A DNA stretch of 64,000 bases from Epinephelus fuscoguttatus (GCF_011397635.1 NC_064759.1:15644428-15708427), one strand, 5' to 3'; numbered from the stretch's first letter, positions 26,801-37,250 are shown. Numbers and translations: made by a program. Notes: generated from the letters alone by a model not told the origin.

Positions 26801-29800
26801 AAAGGGGTTGTATTTAGTCCCTTAGTTGATCATTGGTGTATTTGGACACAACATGAATTCAACCGATCAAAAAGTCAACTCCTACTCCATTTAAAAGCCA
26901 GGTGCGCCTGCACATGGCGCACTGCTATTTTACACAGCAGATGCAGCAAATAAGAGACTCAAGCTGTTTTCTACCGAGTATAATCCAACGAGAGCAGTAA
27001 AGTCACTGCAGCAAATATCATGGGACATTTAAATACCAAACTTAAAAGTGTAGTTATGAACTTGACAGAAGAAACTGAATTAAACTTTTAGCTTCTAAAA
27101 TCATCAGTGGTGTCATGCTGCTTCTCGTGCGTAAATGCGCACAGCATGTCTCTTAATGGGGAGTCGGTGCAACAACTCCACAGCTCTGTTATATTCACAT
27201 TTTAGAGAATATAATTAATATTTTCTTTATCATTTGTGTATTATTTCATCCATTTGCGACCCATCCTAGTATCACTGTTTGTGCATGCACGTTGTGAGCC
27301 CACCTATGTATGATGCACCCTTTAAATAGTGCAATGATATGGCACCAGACTGACTTTAGACCAGGTTTTTGTCGGTCAGGGGTGCAGTTGCATTCTGGTG
27401 CCTCAAAAAATGTAATCGCCACCAGTGTGCCTGACTGCACCTCATTTTTAGACCTATTCACCCATGGGCAAACAGATGGGCACAAATACATTTGTTACTT
27501 ACGCAACGACAGCACTGGCTGTGAACATGATGACAACCGTTGTGCTGCACATTGCCCTGATTTTAGCTGGGTGTAAAAGGGGGCCTAAAGTTACAAGGTA
27601 AAGTGACACAGTATGATTAATATCAGTAAGTGAAGAGCAGCAAGTCAAGTTAACATTTAAACAGCAAACACCAGAATAGTATATCCTGTGATTAAGTTGT
27701 GATATTTCATGTTGTCTGTATTAATACAGCAAAATATAATCTAGTATATGATGTAGTAAGATAGTCTAACATAATTATAATATGAAGTATAAGATATAGT
27801 CTAAGGTGCCATGTAATAGTAGTAATAATATACTATAGTACAGCAGTATAACAGAATATCAAATGTATGATGGTATAGTATGGTTAGATATAGCGCACAC
27901 AGTATACAAAAGCAAGAATCAAAGTTTGAGTTTGACAACAAAAAACCTGTTCATGAAGGACGCTGTCACTCATAGTAAGAAACTGAGTGAGGAAATAGTT
28001 CTCGTCTCATCATCAGGTTAGCCTGAAGAGATCTGACATTAATCAGCCAGTAATTTACGTCGTCTCCTCCTCTAGGCTCAGCGACGAGGTTCCTTCAGTG
28101 AGGCAGACAGCTGTGACAGTTCTAACTCAGTTGGTGCTTAAGGATGTGCTCAAGGTCAAAGGTCAAGTTAGCGAGGTGGCTGTGCTGCTAATTGACCCAG
28201 AACCTCACATCACAAGCCTGGCCCTGAACTTCTTCAATGAGCTAGCCTCCAAGGTACACACACACGCACACACACACATATCCAGAGCCCTTAATGGAGC
28301 CTGAATAATTGGGAGGGTTTTTAACTCTTGGTGTTACCCATCAGGACAATGCGATCTACAACCTGCTCCCAGATATCATCAGCCGCCTGTCTGACCCAGA
28401 GAGAGGCATGACCTCTGAGGACTTCAACACCATCATGAAGTGAGTGTCACGGCTCTTCAGTATGTGTCTTAAGTGTCATTTGCAGCCCTCGTCTACTGAG
28501 GATTCGTCCACACTGAGCAGGACTCGGCAGGCCCAGGGAAAAAATCGTGACTTGTTTAAGGAGCTTTCGATGGAAACGTTGACAGCTTTGCTATTTTGAG
28601 AGCTTTGTTTAGATGCTGTATTGTGTGTTTGTGTGTTTTCAGACAGCTATTCTCCTACATTACCAAGGAGAGGCAGACCGAGTCTCTGGTGGAGAAACTG
28701 TGTCAGCGCTTCAGGACTGCCAAGTGAGTAAATCTCCACTTCACCTCCTTCTTTCTCATCCTCACACCTTTGACCTGCATCTTGTTTTTAATGTTTACCT
28801 GCTCATTTCAAGCATCTGTGCAAGATGGAGGGGTTGACGCGTGGGTAATTAGTGGGTGTTTTAAATGCTTGAAGAAAGATTGAAATTAAAGCGAGAGGTA
28901 CTCAGAAATGAGTCCTTGCCCCACTTGTACTTTGCCCAGTGTGCCTCTTTTTCGTGTTCAGTATGGACCTTCTGCCGCGTGCAAGGGCCCTCGCTATTGC
29001 TCTTCATGTTCCCGGTCGTGTTTTGATCAGTAGTAGCAGTACTCGTGCACGATGCACTCAAATAATTATGCAAATGTATAAAATTTGATATGAATTCCTT
29101 GTCACCCGCAGTCCGTCTTCAGCCCTCAGTCACAAAAAAACCCAACCATTTAATTGGAAAAGAGTGCTTTTTACAGACTGAATTTGGCTTTATTAAACAT
29201 CAGGTCTTTGGCAGGCAAATTATTTTTAATCGACGATTCAAGCACAATTATTATGAACTGAAACTTGGCTGGACTGAGACGACAGTGCAGCAGCTCTTAT
29301 TGAGTCAGTGCATGACAAGTCTTTTTATGAGCAAAGCTAGAGAGCGTAAGAAAAGAGGTGGAGGTGACACTTAGTTTCTTATAATTCTTTCTGGTGCTTC
29401 TTTTGAACATGTCGCTCCTCCATTGAATTCTTTGTTTTGAGCTGCAGGCCAGAAATCTTGGTCTTGTCACTTAAATGTTAACATCCACATTAAGATGATA
29501 ACAAAAATTAGCCTTACGTCACCTTAACATGACACCAAGAATTTACAGACTTTTGTTTAAGAAACTTCTACATGTGATTAGCTTCAGTAGACTCAACTAC
29601 TGTGCTGTCTTTACTATCACATAGCTGCACATCTCTTCAATTTTCAGACCATTACACTGGCTTTTGTCAAAGACTGTATTTTAAAATGTAGCTTTTGGTT
29701 TATAAAGTACTGAATGTTTTAGGTCCAGAATATATTTCTGATCTATTGCTCCAATATGAACCGTCCAAACCTCTCAGATCATCAGGGGACAGGTCTTCTT

Positions 29801-32800
29801 ACTGTACCCAGAGTCAAGACTATACACAGAGAAGCAGCGTTCTGTTCTTATGCACCACATAACCAGGACAAACTCCCAACTTGAGATCTGTTACAGCTCT
29901 TTTCTTTTAAATTGGTTCTTAAAGCATCTGTTTGCCACTGCATTTCAGTAGGTTAAAAACTTGGGACTTTTTATTCATACTTTACACTGCACTGTGTTTT
30001 AATGTTTGATTTTATTTAAGCTTACTTTCTATCTTATTTGTTTGTCATTATCTTCTTATTACACTTAATAAAATTGTCAAGAACCATAAATAATACATAA
30101 CTATTACTATCATTACACAAACATACACAAGACAAATAAAATAAAGAGTAGGGCTGCCCCCTGTAAGTCAGAAATTCAGATCATCAGTCTGTGAGCCCAT
30201 TGTCGACTGAGAGTCCAGCATGTTTTGTTTCGTTTAATTCTTTGTCAGTCAGTGTGCAGTGTACTTCTGGGGACGTATTGGTCCCCAGATTTAGCTGTAG
30301 AAGGAGCGCTCCCTGCTTTCACATCGGGAGGAAGAGATTTTGCCTGGTCAAGCACCGAGGTAATCTTTGGCTTTTGTTTGATATCAACGACAAAAAATGT
30401 TGGACATTTCCGATCCGTGGTTTGCATAGTTAGCTTTTTTACTAAATTACATTAGTGTCACTGTTGCGCTAAATGTCTGCTGAACCCTGTTCAAACTCTC
30501 AAACTCTGTATGGGGGGGGGGGAACTAATAGTTGAATATTCATATGAGTCAGGCTCAGTCCTAAGAAAAACACATTACAAAATAAATAATAAATAAAATT
30601 CAAATATGTATTTTAAAAAAATGTCTACTGTAGTTACCTCAACAACATCCCACCATGCAGTCAACATTAAGCAAGGCATAAAAGGCTCTCCAAATTCACT
30701 CCGCTGACCCAGTAGATTTTCAAGTCTCTATGTTCAATATAATTGATAAAAATAATGTTTTTCTTTTTTCTTTTTTTTCCCTAAGGATACACATGCAGGC
30801 AGTTCTTTTATCCATTTACCAATACTTGGACTGTTTATAAAGCAAGCGGCACTAATATTTCCCTTGTTCAAAGATGTTACACAAACAAACTAATCTTGCC
30901 TCTACAGTTCACCTACACATCTTATTCACTCATTTTGTTATGGAAACTGTCTTCCTGTATAGTTGGGGAATGTAGACAGAACAATTGGCCCGGCCGGGCC
31001 TCAGTCTGCCTCTGACTCATGCTTTATCCATTCCCCCGGCTCAAAGGAAGGACATTTTACATTACACAATGGCAAAGTGAATTTAGATATAAGAGGTTGC
31101 TGGAAAATGAGATTTGGTCCAAATGCCAGGGCAAAGCTATATTCATGAGAAATGAGTTTTTATGTTGAGGATCGAGCATTTCTATGCATTTCACATAGTT
31201 TCTAATTAGGTTTGGTCTTTAATCCTGATGACTCTCATTCTACCTCTTAGGACGGAGCGTCAGTGGTGTGACTTGGCCATGTCTCTGTCTCTGCTGTCCA
31301 TGTGTGAGCGCGGTTTCAAGAGGCTGCAGGAATGCTGGGAGTGTTACAGCGACAAGTTAACGGAGCCTGGAGTCTACCAACCTCTGCTCTCCATCATGGC
31401 CAAGCTCCGCCGCGGGGCCAAAGCCCAGTTCAAGGTGTTGTACACATCCCAATTTCCAAGTAGATGTTTTCTTTAAATTTTGATTTAAATTTTGTGCTTA
31501 CTGATGTTCATTTGTTCCCCAGGCCCAGATAGATGAGTTTGAGAAGCGGCTGACTGCAGTTCACACACGGGGGCTGGAGAACGTGGAAAGTCCTGAGATG
31601 GATGAGGAGAACCAAAAAGAAGGAGGACCCTCTGAGAAGGCAGTCACGCACACACCTCTGCCCACCAGAGGTCGAACGAGATCAAAAAGAGGTCAGTGTT
31701 GTAGGATTTCTCTTTAAAGGGTCCTGTTGTAAGGCCGATGTTGCCTGATCAAAATACAAATGCAAGTTTGTATGGAAGCTCCAGGTTAGCTTTACATTTC
31801 CAAGGGACATTAACGAGAATTGTAGAACACAATGCCTCCGGACACAGTTGGATAGACCTACAGCCAATCAGAGCAATGAAACATGATGTAGTGTTGCGCA
31901 ACGGACAAATGTCAACAGACTATGGCGTGCAGAGATGAGCTGTGATGGTGTAGCATTAATGTGTCTGTGAGAGAGTGTTGCTGTTTTTTTGCAATCAGAA
32001 TTTGACCTGTATTTTATATTATTATTAGTTTTTTATTATCATTGTTATTAATAATATTATTTGTTGTTATTTTTGTGTGTGACCAAAAAAAAATAAATTT
32101 GTTCTGTGTTTGTTGCAGGTCAAGCAAAGCCCTCTGTTTCCAGCTGCGGCGATGACAGTTTCGTTACGCCTCAGAAATCTCGCAAGTCCAAGAAACCTGT
32201 GATTACCTTCAGTAGTGATGAAGAGGAGGATGAAGAGGGTAAGTGTAGCCACCTTTTTAAAGTGAAAATTACTTTTAAGGATTCTTCTGCCCATCAACTT
32301 ATATTCTCTTTTTTTTTTTTTTTTTTGAATTACAGTAAATTAGCTTTTATTTGGAAATAAACATGATTCTCCTTTTAATGTGTATCTTTAGCAACATATA
32401 TTTACATAATATATAAATTACATTTATTTAGGCCTGCAATTACCCACCATAACTATATTTTATTTATTAAAATGATGATGCTTCTTGTGTTTTTGTTTGG
32501 TCTATAAAATGTAAGAAAGTAGTACCTGTCACAATTTTTAAGGGCCAAGGTGACGTCGTCAAATATTTTGTCTAACCAGCTGTCCAAAACCCAAAGCCAC
32601 TTCGCTAACTGTCATGCTAAACAAATAAAAGCCACATAAGCTCACATTTTAGATGCAGGAACGAGGAAATGTATGTAATTTTTTTACTTGAAAATTACTA
32701 AACAAATAATGAATTATCTAAATAGATACTGGATACTTTTTTCTAATCTCCTTCCTCAACTAGTCATTTCAACTATTGGTGTTATTTATAGAACTGATAT

Positions 32801-33994
32801 TTGGCACAAGTCAGTGAATTAATTTTGGATCAATATGAGGTTCAGAATGTTGGGAGCACTGGGCTGAACCACACCAGGTGTCTGTCTAAGAGGATTTAGG
32901 ACTTTTGCTCTTAAAAGTAAGCGGTGCATTGCAGCAGCACTAATCCAAGATCTGGAGATAATCTCTAATGGATTTGATAGCAAACAACTTGAAAGGATTA
33001 AATCAATCTACAAATTAGGAATTAATATAATGTCAACATGTGATTAGCAAGTGGCGAGTACATGGTACATTTTTGAAGTGTTTACACAGCATAAGATTTT
33101 CTGTCACTCCTTTCCCACAGGACAGCAAACCCACTATCATCTGGCTTTTGTCATTAGTGGGGAAAGGTTACAATCAGCATTCACTTCCAGGACAGGTACT
33201 TGCAGTTGTTGGGTGTATTTATTGGCTCTAGCTCCGATTGGCAGTGATGGAAACATGACACTCAGGTGGACATGCTAATTTTCGCCCCTTTTGCAGCACC
33301 ATGCCGTCCAAGCAGCACTCGAAAATCATGCAGTTAGTCAGCATCGAGTTTGAGATAGAAAGCAAATAAACTGATTTTAAAAAAAAAAGAAGAAGTGACC
33401 ACTAAAACCTTTCCATTTTTTTTTTTTAATATAAAAGACATACTTGTCTACTGTCTGTAGAGCCATGTTCATGGGTCAGGTCTACTGGCATTGGGAAAGC
33501 ATAAAAGAAATTACACTTAAAATGTGAGTGTAGTGACGTGGAGAGAAGGTCTGTAGCCATAACTGTACAAAAAGAGCAATTACACTTGATGAATAATGAA
33601 AAGGCACCCAGGTGGTGGTGGGGAAGAAGACAAAGTGAAAACGGAAAGAAATTGAAATTATTTAAGAGGCGCTGGATTATTTACACATATTACCATATGT
33701 GTATTATGACTTTATATTATTATTATTTAATTTTTAGTAGCACTTTCTGTCATCAGTACCAGTGTATCGTACTACCACTAATTCACTGAAATAAACACTT
33801 TCCTGGACAAGTTTTATCCGTGGCTTTTTTGACAGTAATTATCCTACAGCTCGTCTGCAACAACAGCCCATCACTTGCTCGACTTCTAACCTTCATTTAT
33901 TTTCTCATCAGATGCTGTAATGGCTGAGAGTGAGACCCCGAAAGTGACGACACCCATCGCCCGCTCATCCCGACGAGCTCGCCTCAGAAACTGA
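2858..33994 (+). CDS. ncapd2: Condensin complex subunit 1 (CAP-D2), complete, 31 coding exons
   Basis: This is the non-SMC HEAT-repeat subunit D2 of condensin I, which binds chromatin and with SMC2/SMC4, CAP-H and CAP-G compacts mitotic chromosomes. Joining 31 exons gives 4203 coding bases, 1400 residues plus stop; human NCAPD2 has 1401. Vertebrate landmarks run in order: GGINQYVVQ near the N-terminus, LEHFDTGYSVLQH, CCYKLLENPTIGH, LLIDPEPHITSLA with NAIYNLLPDIISRLSDPE (Cnd1 domain, about residues 1050-1215), then ESLVEKLCQRFRTAK. An acidic stretch (about residues 496-518) comes from exon 13. The basic tail holds FVTPQK and SETPKVTTP, candidate Cdk sites also found in human. The start at 2858 gives an N-terminus that aligns with human from GGINQYVVQ. 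Codon phases agree at every junction. Exon coordinates are in the three block entries that follow. Confidence 0.97.
4078..4417 (+). ncRNA. U85/SCARNA10-type scaRNA, copy in ncapd2 intron 5
   Basis: A C box ATGATGA at 4086-4092 and a D box CTGA at 4408-4411 are closed by a perfect terminal stem ATGCCC (4078-4083) with GGGCAT (4412-4417). Just before the D box lies CTTTGGTAAC; its fifth base upstream of CTGA is a G that would pair with C45 of U5 snRNA. U85 (SCARNA10) is a composite C/D-H/ACA Cajal-body RNA of about 330 nt hosted by NCAPD2 in human. Length here is 340 nt. This copy is much more diverged from the other two than they are from each other. I did not fold the H/ACA part. Confidence 0.8.
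6748..7081 (+). ncRNA. U85/SCARNA10-type scaRNA, copy in ncapd2 intron 9
   Basis: The C box ATGATGA (6757-6763) and D box CTGA (7070-7073) are framed by an 8-bp terminal stem CTCTGCCC (6748-6755) with GGGCAGAG (7074-7081). The antisense CTTTGGTAAT directly upstream of the D box pairs with U5 snRNA loop 1 with one G-U wobble and places C45 at the fifth position, the known 2'-O-methylation target of U85. A hairpin CAAGGC...GCCTTG follows the C box. The middle holds a long GT-rich run (about 6950-7005). At 334 nt it fits the family length of about 330. Confidence 0.88.
8216..8540 (+). ncRNA. U85/SCARNA10-type scaRNA, copy in ncapd2 intron 12
   Basis: This is a near duplicate of the intron 9 copy. 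The first 145 or so bases are almost identical, the middle has diverged, and the last 50 are again alike. C box ATGATGA is at 8225-8231 and D box CTGA at 8529-8532; the terminal stem is CTCTGCCC (8216-8223) with GGGCAGAG (8533-8540). The U5-C45 antisense CTTTGGTAAT before the D box is unchanged. Conservation of both ends and the guide, with drift in the middle, suggests it is functional and not a dead copy. Confidence 0.86.
8560..10090. repeat. Remainder of ncapd2 intron 12, decayed hAT-like pieces
   Basis: No exon was found here. Two stretches end in TGTCGAGCCCTG, near 9222-9236 and 9682-9696, the kind of terminus seen on hAT-type short elements (CAGGGCTCGACA read from the other strand). A sequence about vertebrate-type 'gttgccagcctggcccc' at 8803-8820 recurs loosely as 'ggcaaccag' near 9671. 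Element boundaries could not be fixed. Confidence 0.35.
10985..11390. repeat. hAT-like short element in ncapd2 intron 14
   Basis: The right part contains GATTAATCGATAATGAAAAT and ends in GTTGTAGCCCTA, the reverse complement of a TAGGGCTAcAAC start. This AATCGATTA-rich form is common in fish genomes as a non-autonomous DNA element. Related copies occur near 19110-19408 (ending GTTGCAGCCCTG) and near 23690-23760 (ending GTTGCAACCCTA). The left edge is approximate. Confidence 0.5.
13967..14022. repeat. (GTT)n / poly-T simple repeat
   Basis: About eight consecutive GTT units pass into T-rich sequence. It is a plain microsatellite within an intron. Confidence 0.85.
14165..14645. repeat. Interspersed fish repeat in ncapd2 intron 18
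   Basis: The stretch includes GGTCCCATTTAGAGTAAAAT, ATTACGGGGTGGCTACCTTG, CACTTCTGGCTCCAAAATTC and ends in TTTTTATACAGTCTATG. I recognise this wording as a common dispersed repeat of percomorph fish, but cannot name its class. It explains two overlapping open frames in this stretch, which are not genes. Confidence 0.45.
17116..17640. repeat. Short DNA transposon with CCTGACACACCAA terminus
   Basis: The left end reads TAAAGGCCCTGACACACCAA. The reverse-complement version, TTGGTGTGTCTTGGCCTTA, closes another copy at 58078 inside the opsin gene. The match in opposite orientation at two sites marks it as a terminal inverted repeat of one short element family. Its right boundary is not clear; a poly-T run lies inside at about 17370-17391. 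Confidence 0.45.
19110..19408. repeat. hAT-like short element in ncapd2 intron 22
   Basis: It ends in CACCAGTTGCAGCCCTG and is internally similar to the copy at 10985-11390 (shared 'ttagactgttggttggacaaaa' type wording and a GTTGCAGCCC end). The left edge is approximate. Confidence 0.45.
20583..20775 (+). repeat. tRNA-derived SINE (family A)
   Basis: The head has a tRNA-like A box (TAGCTTTGTGGATAG) and a B-box-like AGATTGACTCC, followed by a pyrimidine-rich body and an A-rich tail (AAAAATAATCTAAAAAAAAA). The same family occurs reversed at 48016-48197. The partial stretch 20163-20225 looks like a minus-strand tail of the same family. It is not a tRNA gene: no clover-leaf acceptor stem closes. 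Confidence 0.65.
20898..21227 (+). repeat. tRNA-derived SINE (family B)
   Basis: It opens GGGGCGGCAGTAGCTCAGTC with a tRNA A box, has a B-box-like GGCTCAAGTCCCC, and continues with GACCAAAATATGGAGCGTGG, a body common in percomorph genomes, ending in an AAATT-rich tail. It lies about 120 bp after the family A SINE on the same strand. Confidence 0.7.
21308..21549. repeat. Truncated TTAA-MITE copy
   Basis: The internal sequence (CACAGAGCCTGCCATGTTGC, AACCAATCACTGGCTCTAGG) matches the copy at 55457-56823 (about 55610-55690). It ends in CACTGCACCCT followed by TTAA (21550-21553). The left terminus is missing. Confidence 0.6.
22163..23840. other. ncapd2 intron 24
   Basis: Non-coding. It contains a decayed hAT-like stretch, with an AATTAGTTGCAACCCTA end at 23760. 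No exon was seen. Confidence 0.5.
25370..25800. repeat. Dispersed fish repeat
   Basis: Two tandem-like modules share wording: AATATCTTGACAACAATTGA...TGGTGATCTCCTGATATTCC and GTGTCTCAACAACAATTGGG...TGGTGATTTTAGTGACCCCC. This is a widespread teleost interspersed repeat that I recognise but cannot classify. Confidence 0.45.
25905..26290. repeat. Dispersed fish repeat
   Basis: Recognised wording includes CCATGTGAAATTTGGCACAG, GGGGGGCACTATAGCAACCG and TTTGCCTCAAGAACCCATAA. It is common in teleost introns; its class is not certain. A 105-codon open frame across it is a by-product. Confidence 0.4.
26671..27590. repeat. Non-autonomous DNA element with GGGCCC-type ends
   Basis: The left end AAGGGCCCTATTTAAACGAT and the right end GGTGTAAAAGGGGGCCTAAAG are imperfect inverted repeats (right end reversed: CTTTAGGCCCCCTTTTACAC). 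The inside is rich in GTGCGCC/GGCGCAC wording. It fits a common fish short DNA transposon; the superfamily is not determined. Confidence 0.5.
28724..31250. other. ncapd2 intron 28 (2.5 kb)
   Basis: It contains a decayed LINE fragment (29540-29960) and non-coding sequence. No further exon was seen. Confidence 0.55.
29540..29960 (+). repeat. Decayed LINE fragment, RT C-terminal region
   Basis: The + strand translates in part as VYKVLNVLGPEYISDLLLQY followed by EPSKPLRSSG, a typical C-terminal region of fish LINE polyproteins, before the frame breaks near 29800. Frameshifts and lack of a 5' part mark it as a dead 5'-truncated copy. Confidence 0.65.
32239..33911. other. ncapd2 intron 31 (1.7 kb)
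   Basis: AT-rich, with poly-T (about 32311-32326) and no exon or recognised mobile element. Confidence 0.5.
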
Positions 33995-34190
33995 TGTCTT
34001 CTGTTGTTTTGTCTTTTTTTCTGTGTTTCTTCCTTTAATCTTTTGTCTGAAATGATGCGTTGCATTTTTACATGTTTTTACATTTTAATCTTTTTGTATA
34101 TTTTTTTTTTTTTTTAAAGATGTCAGTACTTGGTACCAAACTAAAGTAGCCTGATGACATATCTGATGACATAGAATCAAGCCGTCTTTT

Positions 34191-34196
34191 AATAAA
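34191..34196 (+). terminator. ncapd2: ncapd2 polyadenylation signal AATAAA
   Basis: AATAAA lies about 197 bp after the stop codon, with GT/T-rich sequence downstream. It gives a short 3' untranslated region. Confidence 0.75.
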
Positions 34197-34219
34197 CCCT
34201 CTTCTGGTTTTAATAAGAA

Positions 34220-36480
34220 CTCTGCGGCTGTCTGTCTCATTTTGAGCTGCGTCACTCACCGGCCTCTGCACGCTGAAGAAACCTCCAGAGGCTTGACACT
34301 AAGAGATGTGCGAAGGGTTGGGTGTCTGCGGGGTTATGTCAAGTAAATTTATACCATCATTACAAGCAGCTTTGAATGTCTGCTTGTATCATGTGTTTGG
34401 ACAGAGGTGTTTAATGGGTTGTCACAGCTTGCCCAGACAGTATTACAACCCCACATGCTTCTCCACTTCATTTTCCTCAATTTTCCTTTCTTATTCGTCC
34501 ATATCAGATTTCAGTCTTTATCAGACGAGAAACACAAACTGCATGTTGTTTATTTACAATCATGTTTGGTTTTTTTTCCTTCTCGTTCTGTCTGACACAT
34601 TTGCTGTTGCCTCGTTGGCCGCCTCTGTTCTCCTGTAATCAATCTCTTTTGTAGGTCTCCCTCCGCGCTCTGCCTGGTGCTTTTTCTCCCTCCCATTCTC
34701 CTCCTCCTCCACCTCCTCCTACTCTGCGTTGCCTACTTTTTCCTCTTACAGCGCTCCTCTCTTCACTGACATTGCATGCACGCTAGTTTAACCCTCCCCT
34801 CCCCTTATTGCTAATCTCTCTCCTTTTTCGCCTACTCCTTCTCCCACACGTTGTCCTCTCCGAAAAGATGAGAGGGGTGCATTTCTGTATGTGTGATTGA
34901 TATGTTATGTAAAGACACTTGCCGACAACAGGCTAACCATGTGATTGCAGCAGCACTTAGGTTTTATCTGAGGATAAATTTGAGTTAAATGTATTCAGTG
35001 GGTGCTAAGTGCAAAAACAGGAATAAATGGGCCCTGTTTATAACTTTATTTAGGGCTCTACAAAGCTGCTTGTTCATGCAGGTATGAAAACATGTTGCTC
35101 ACAGAAGCTGCTTTAATAGTTAAGAGAATATTCACTAACTGCATGCCCAGTATCTGACGTACATTTGTAACTGCTGGGGGTTTATTTACTTGAAATAATC
35201 AGAGGCTGCTGAACTTTGAGGTCAGTGTGTTGAATCGTGCAGCTCCTGCTAGTGTTGTAATTTGGCGGCGGGGGGTACAGGGAGCAGATGGCACTGACAG
35301 ACTGTAACTTACCCAACAGAGAGGGGAGGTCAGTGCATGCTGGGAAAGACCCCGGAGACAAAGAGGGAGAGAGGGAGGCTGATACGCACGAGGCGCATCG
35401 TCACAGCATAGGAAATGTATAATTCAGGTGATGTCGTGACATGAATCTTTGCAGCTAGTTCATAACTCACCGCTCTCATTGATAAGGCATTAGCGGGCAT
35501 GCCCTTTGACCTTGCTTTGTGCAGCACAGTTTGGCTCACAGAGTGCACACAGTCACCTTGGCAATGACAATCACTCTCTCCGAGGCTATGACATCACTCC
35601 AAAGAAAAAGGAGATGAGGAGGAGGAAGATGGGGTGGGAGGGGAGGGGGGGGGTCGTCTCTGGCTCTACAAAACCTCTGCAGCATCCCAGCTGATGCCCC
35701 AACATTCAGCTTCTGCCAAGAGGACAGACGCAAGAGGAAGAAAAAAAACCCCACCATCCTTTCAATTCCATCACAGAGCGAGGAGTAGGAGGAGTCAGCC
35801 GGGTGAGATAGTGATGCTCCCTGCAGGTGCCAACAAGTGAGAGGTAGCCGAGAGACCGAGAACCAGGGAGATGGAGAAGAGTCTGTGAGAGGACAAGAAG
35901 ACACACAGAGCTCTGAGACAAACCACACAACAGGTGAGCATTCTTAAACTTATCTTTTTAACTAGTCAGATATTATGTTATATTCTTTATTTTATACTTA
36001 TTATCCACTGGAATAGTTTCTCCCAGAGTGAAGGAAGGAGAATCACAGTGAAGACTGGGTATAGCTACGAATGGAGTTCTTTTAGTCATTATTATCAACA
36101 GGTTACCACCTAACTTGAGACACTTATCGACCCATAAATTCAAAATTATTACATGCAGAAGAAAATGTTCTCTTAAATGAATGAAAAAACTTGATGTAGT
36201 TATAATATATAATAAATGTATCCCGATTCTGTCTTTTCTAACTCATATGTTTTGCTGGTTTAATCTAGAAAAAAAAGCCTAACCAGAGACGGGGGCTGCA
36301 AATTAGCTCCGGTCGGATGCCCTATATACATTTCATTTGTTGCATTTCTTATCTGTGTTTAACAGTGTTTTTCTGTATGTTGAATATACAAGTATGTGTA
36401 AAAATCCAAGAAGACACCGATGGAGGATTGGTTAGTGTCTGGAAAGACTACTCACATCATTTTCCAGCAGATATTTCTTA
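34220..36480. other. Intergenic ncapd2 to natriuretic peptide gene
   Basis: It contains a pyrimidine-rich stretch with CCTCCT repeats (about 34660-34880) and a purine-rich stretch (about 35600-35660). An exon-like end ACAACAG/GTGAGC lies at 35933, which could be a 5' untranslated exon of the next gene. No coding exon is seen on either strand; the 130-codon minus frame at 35536-35928 is low complexity. Confidence 0.5.
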
Positions 36481-36492
36481 AAACTATTATTT

Positions 36493-36498
36493 TATAAA
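36493..36498 (+). promoter_or_regulatory. TATA box candidate of the natriuretic peptide gene
   Basis: TATAAA lies 138 bp before the start codon, which would put transcription start near 36525 and give a 5' leader of about 105 bases with no upstream intron. That agrees with the compact structure of vertebrate NPPC genes. A competing option is a spliced leader from the donor at 35933 to the acceptor CTTACAG ending near 36569. Confidence 0.45.
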
Positions 36499-36630
36499 GA
36501 GTGTGAATGTATTTTAGTGCTTTTGCATAAATTATTTGCATTTCTAAATTCATTTCTTTATCTTACAGTTGCAGCCAGTGCATTTTCAGTCCTCCTGCTC
36601 CAGTTTTTCCTGTCCATCCTCTCTGCTGCC

Positions 36631-37241
36631 ATGCTGTGTCCTGTGCTGCTTTGTGCCACTCTGCTCCTCCTGACACCTCTGGAGATGACCGAGGCTCGCG
36701 CTCTGCACCCCTCTCCTGATGCTGTGCAGGTATGGAGGGGGGGAGGAGGGAGGATAAAAGAGGAAGAAAAGAGTGGATTGAGGAGAATTCAGAGTGGATG
36801 ACGGAGATGAGAGAATAGTGCAGAAGGAGGGGAGGGAGAGCAGGACAGAATAAGAGGAGAGTAATGAAATGTATCGCTGATTGAATTATTCTCCTTCGTA
36901 CACTCCCTGACAATTAAATTGAATCTATTTTTCCTCCTCTGTAGTTCATGGAGCAGTTTCTGGAGCGCTACAATGACCTTTTGACCCTGGACGACCTGGA
37001 GAACCTGTTGAACAGCCAACCAGAGGAGCAGTCCACCTTCTCCTCAGGGGCCAAAGCGGCAGAGTACCCCAAATGGGCTGATGCACAAACACAGGCTGAG
37101 ACCCCCTGGCTGCGTCTGCTGAAGGGTGCTCTGGCCAATCAGAAGAGAGCAGAACCAGACCGGTCACGGAGGGGATGGAACCGAGGGTGCTTTGGCCTGA
37201 AACTGGATCGGATCGGGTCCATGAGCGGACTGGGCTGTTAG
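36631..37241 (+). CDS. nppc: C-type natriuretic peptide precursor (CNP), two coding exons
   Basis: The secreted hormone precursor acts through guanylyl cyclase receptors of the NPR-B type. Exon coordinates are 36631-36729 and 36945-37241, giving 131 residues. Residues 1-22 form a signal peptide (MLCPVLLCATLLLL...). The prosegment contains the conserved FLERYNDLLTLDDLENLL helix. A basic site DRSRR precedes the mature 22-residue peptide, residues 110-131, which opens GWNRGCFGLKLDRIG and ends at a cysteine just before the stop. Cys115 and Cys131 form the 17-residue ring. Ending exactly at the second Cys, without a tail, separates CNP from ANP, BNP and VNP. Fish have several CNP genes (CNP-1 to CNP-4); the mature peptide alone does not settle which, though the location away from the ANP/BNP cluster argues against CNP-3. 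Confidence 0.93.
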
Positions 37242-37250
37242 TGCAGAGAG

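Larger units (their letters stand above)
23997..28075. other. ncapd2 intron 25 (4.1 kb), largely repeats
   Basis: This is the largest intron. It contains three dispersed repeats (about 25370-25800, 25905-26290 and 26671-27590, listed separately). The sequence at 24000-25360 and 27600-28040 shows no exon or recognised element. Confidence 0.55.
21787..33994 (+). other. ncapd2: ncapd2 exons 23-32 (coordinates)
   Basis: Coding exons: 21790-21898 (or from 21787, tandem acceptor), 22039-22162, 23841-23996, 28076-28253, 28345-28439, 28643-28723, 31251-31434, 31523-31691, 32119-32238, 33912-33994. They encode about residue 969 to the end: MEEELGLIGASAEDTEAELI, the Cnd1 domain, a conserved LRRGAK element, and the disordered basic tail with acidic EEEDEE and TP sites. 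The stop is TGA at 33992-33994. Confidence 0.93.

Noticed and set aside
35536-35928. 130-codon minus-strand frame
   Set aside because: It is low-complexity, rich in Ser, Pro and Phe from a purine-rich + strand; no domain or splice support.
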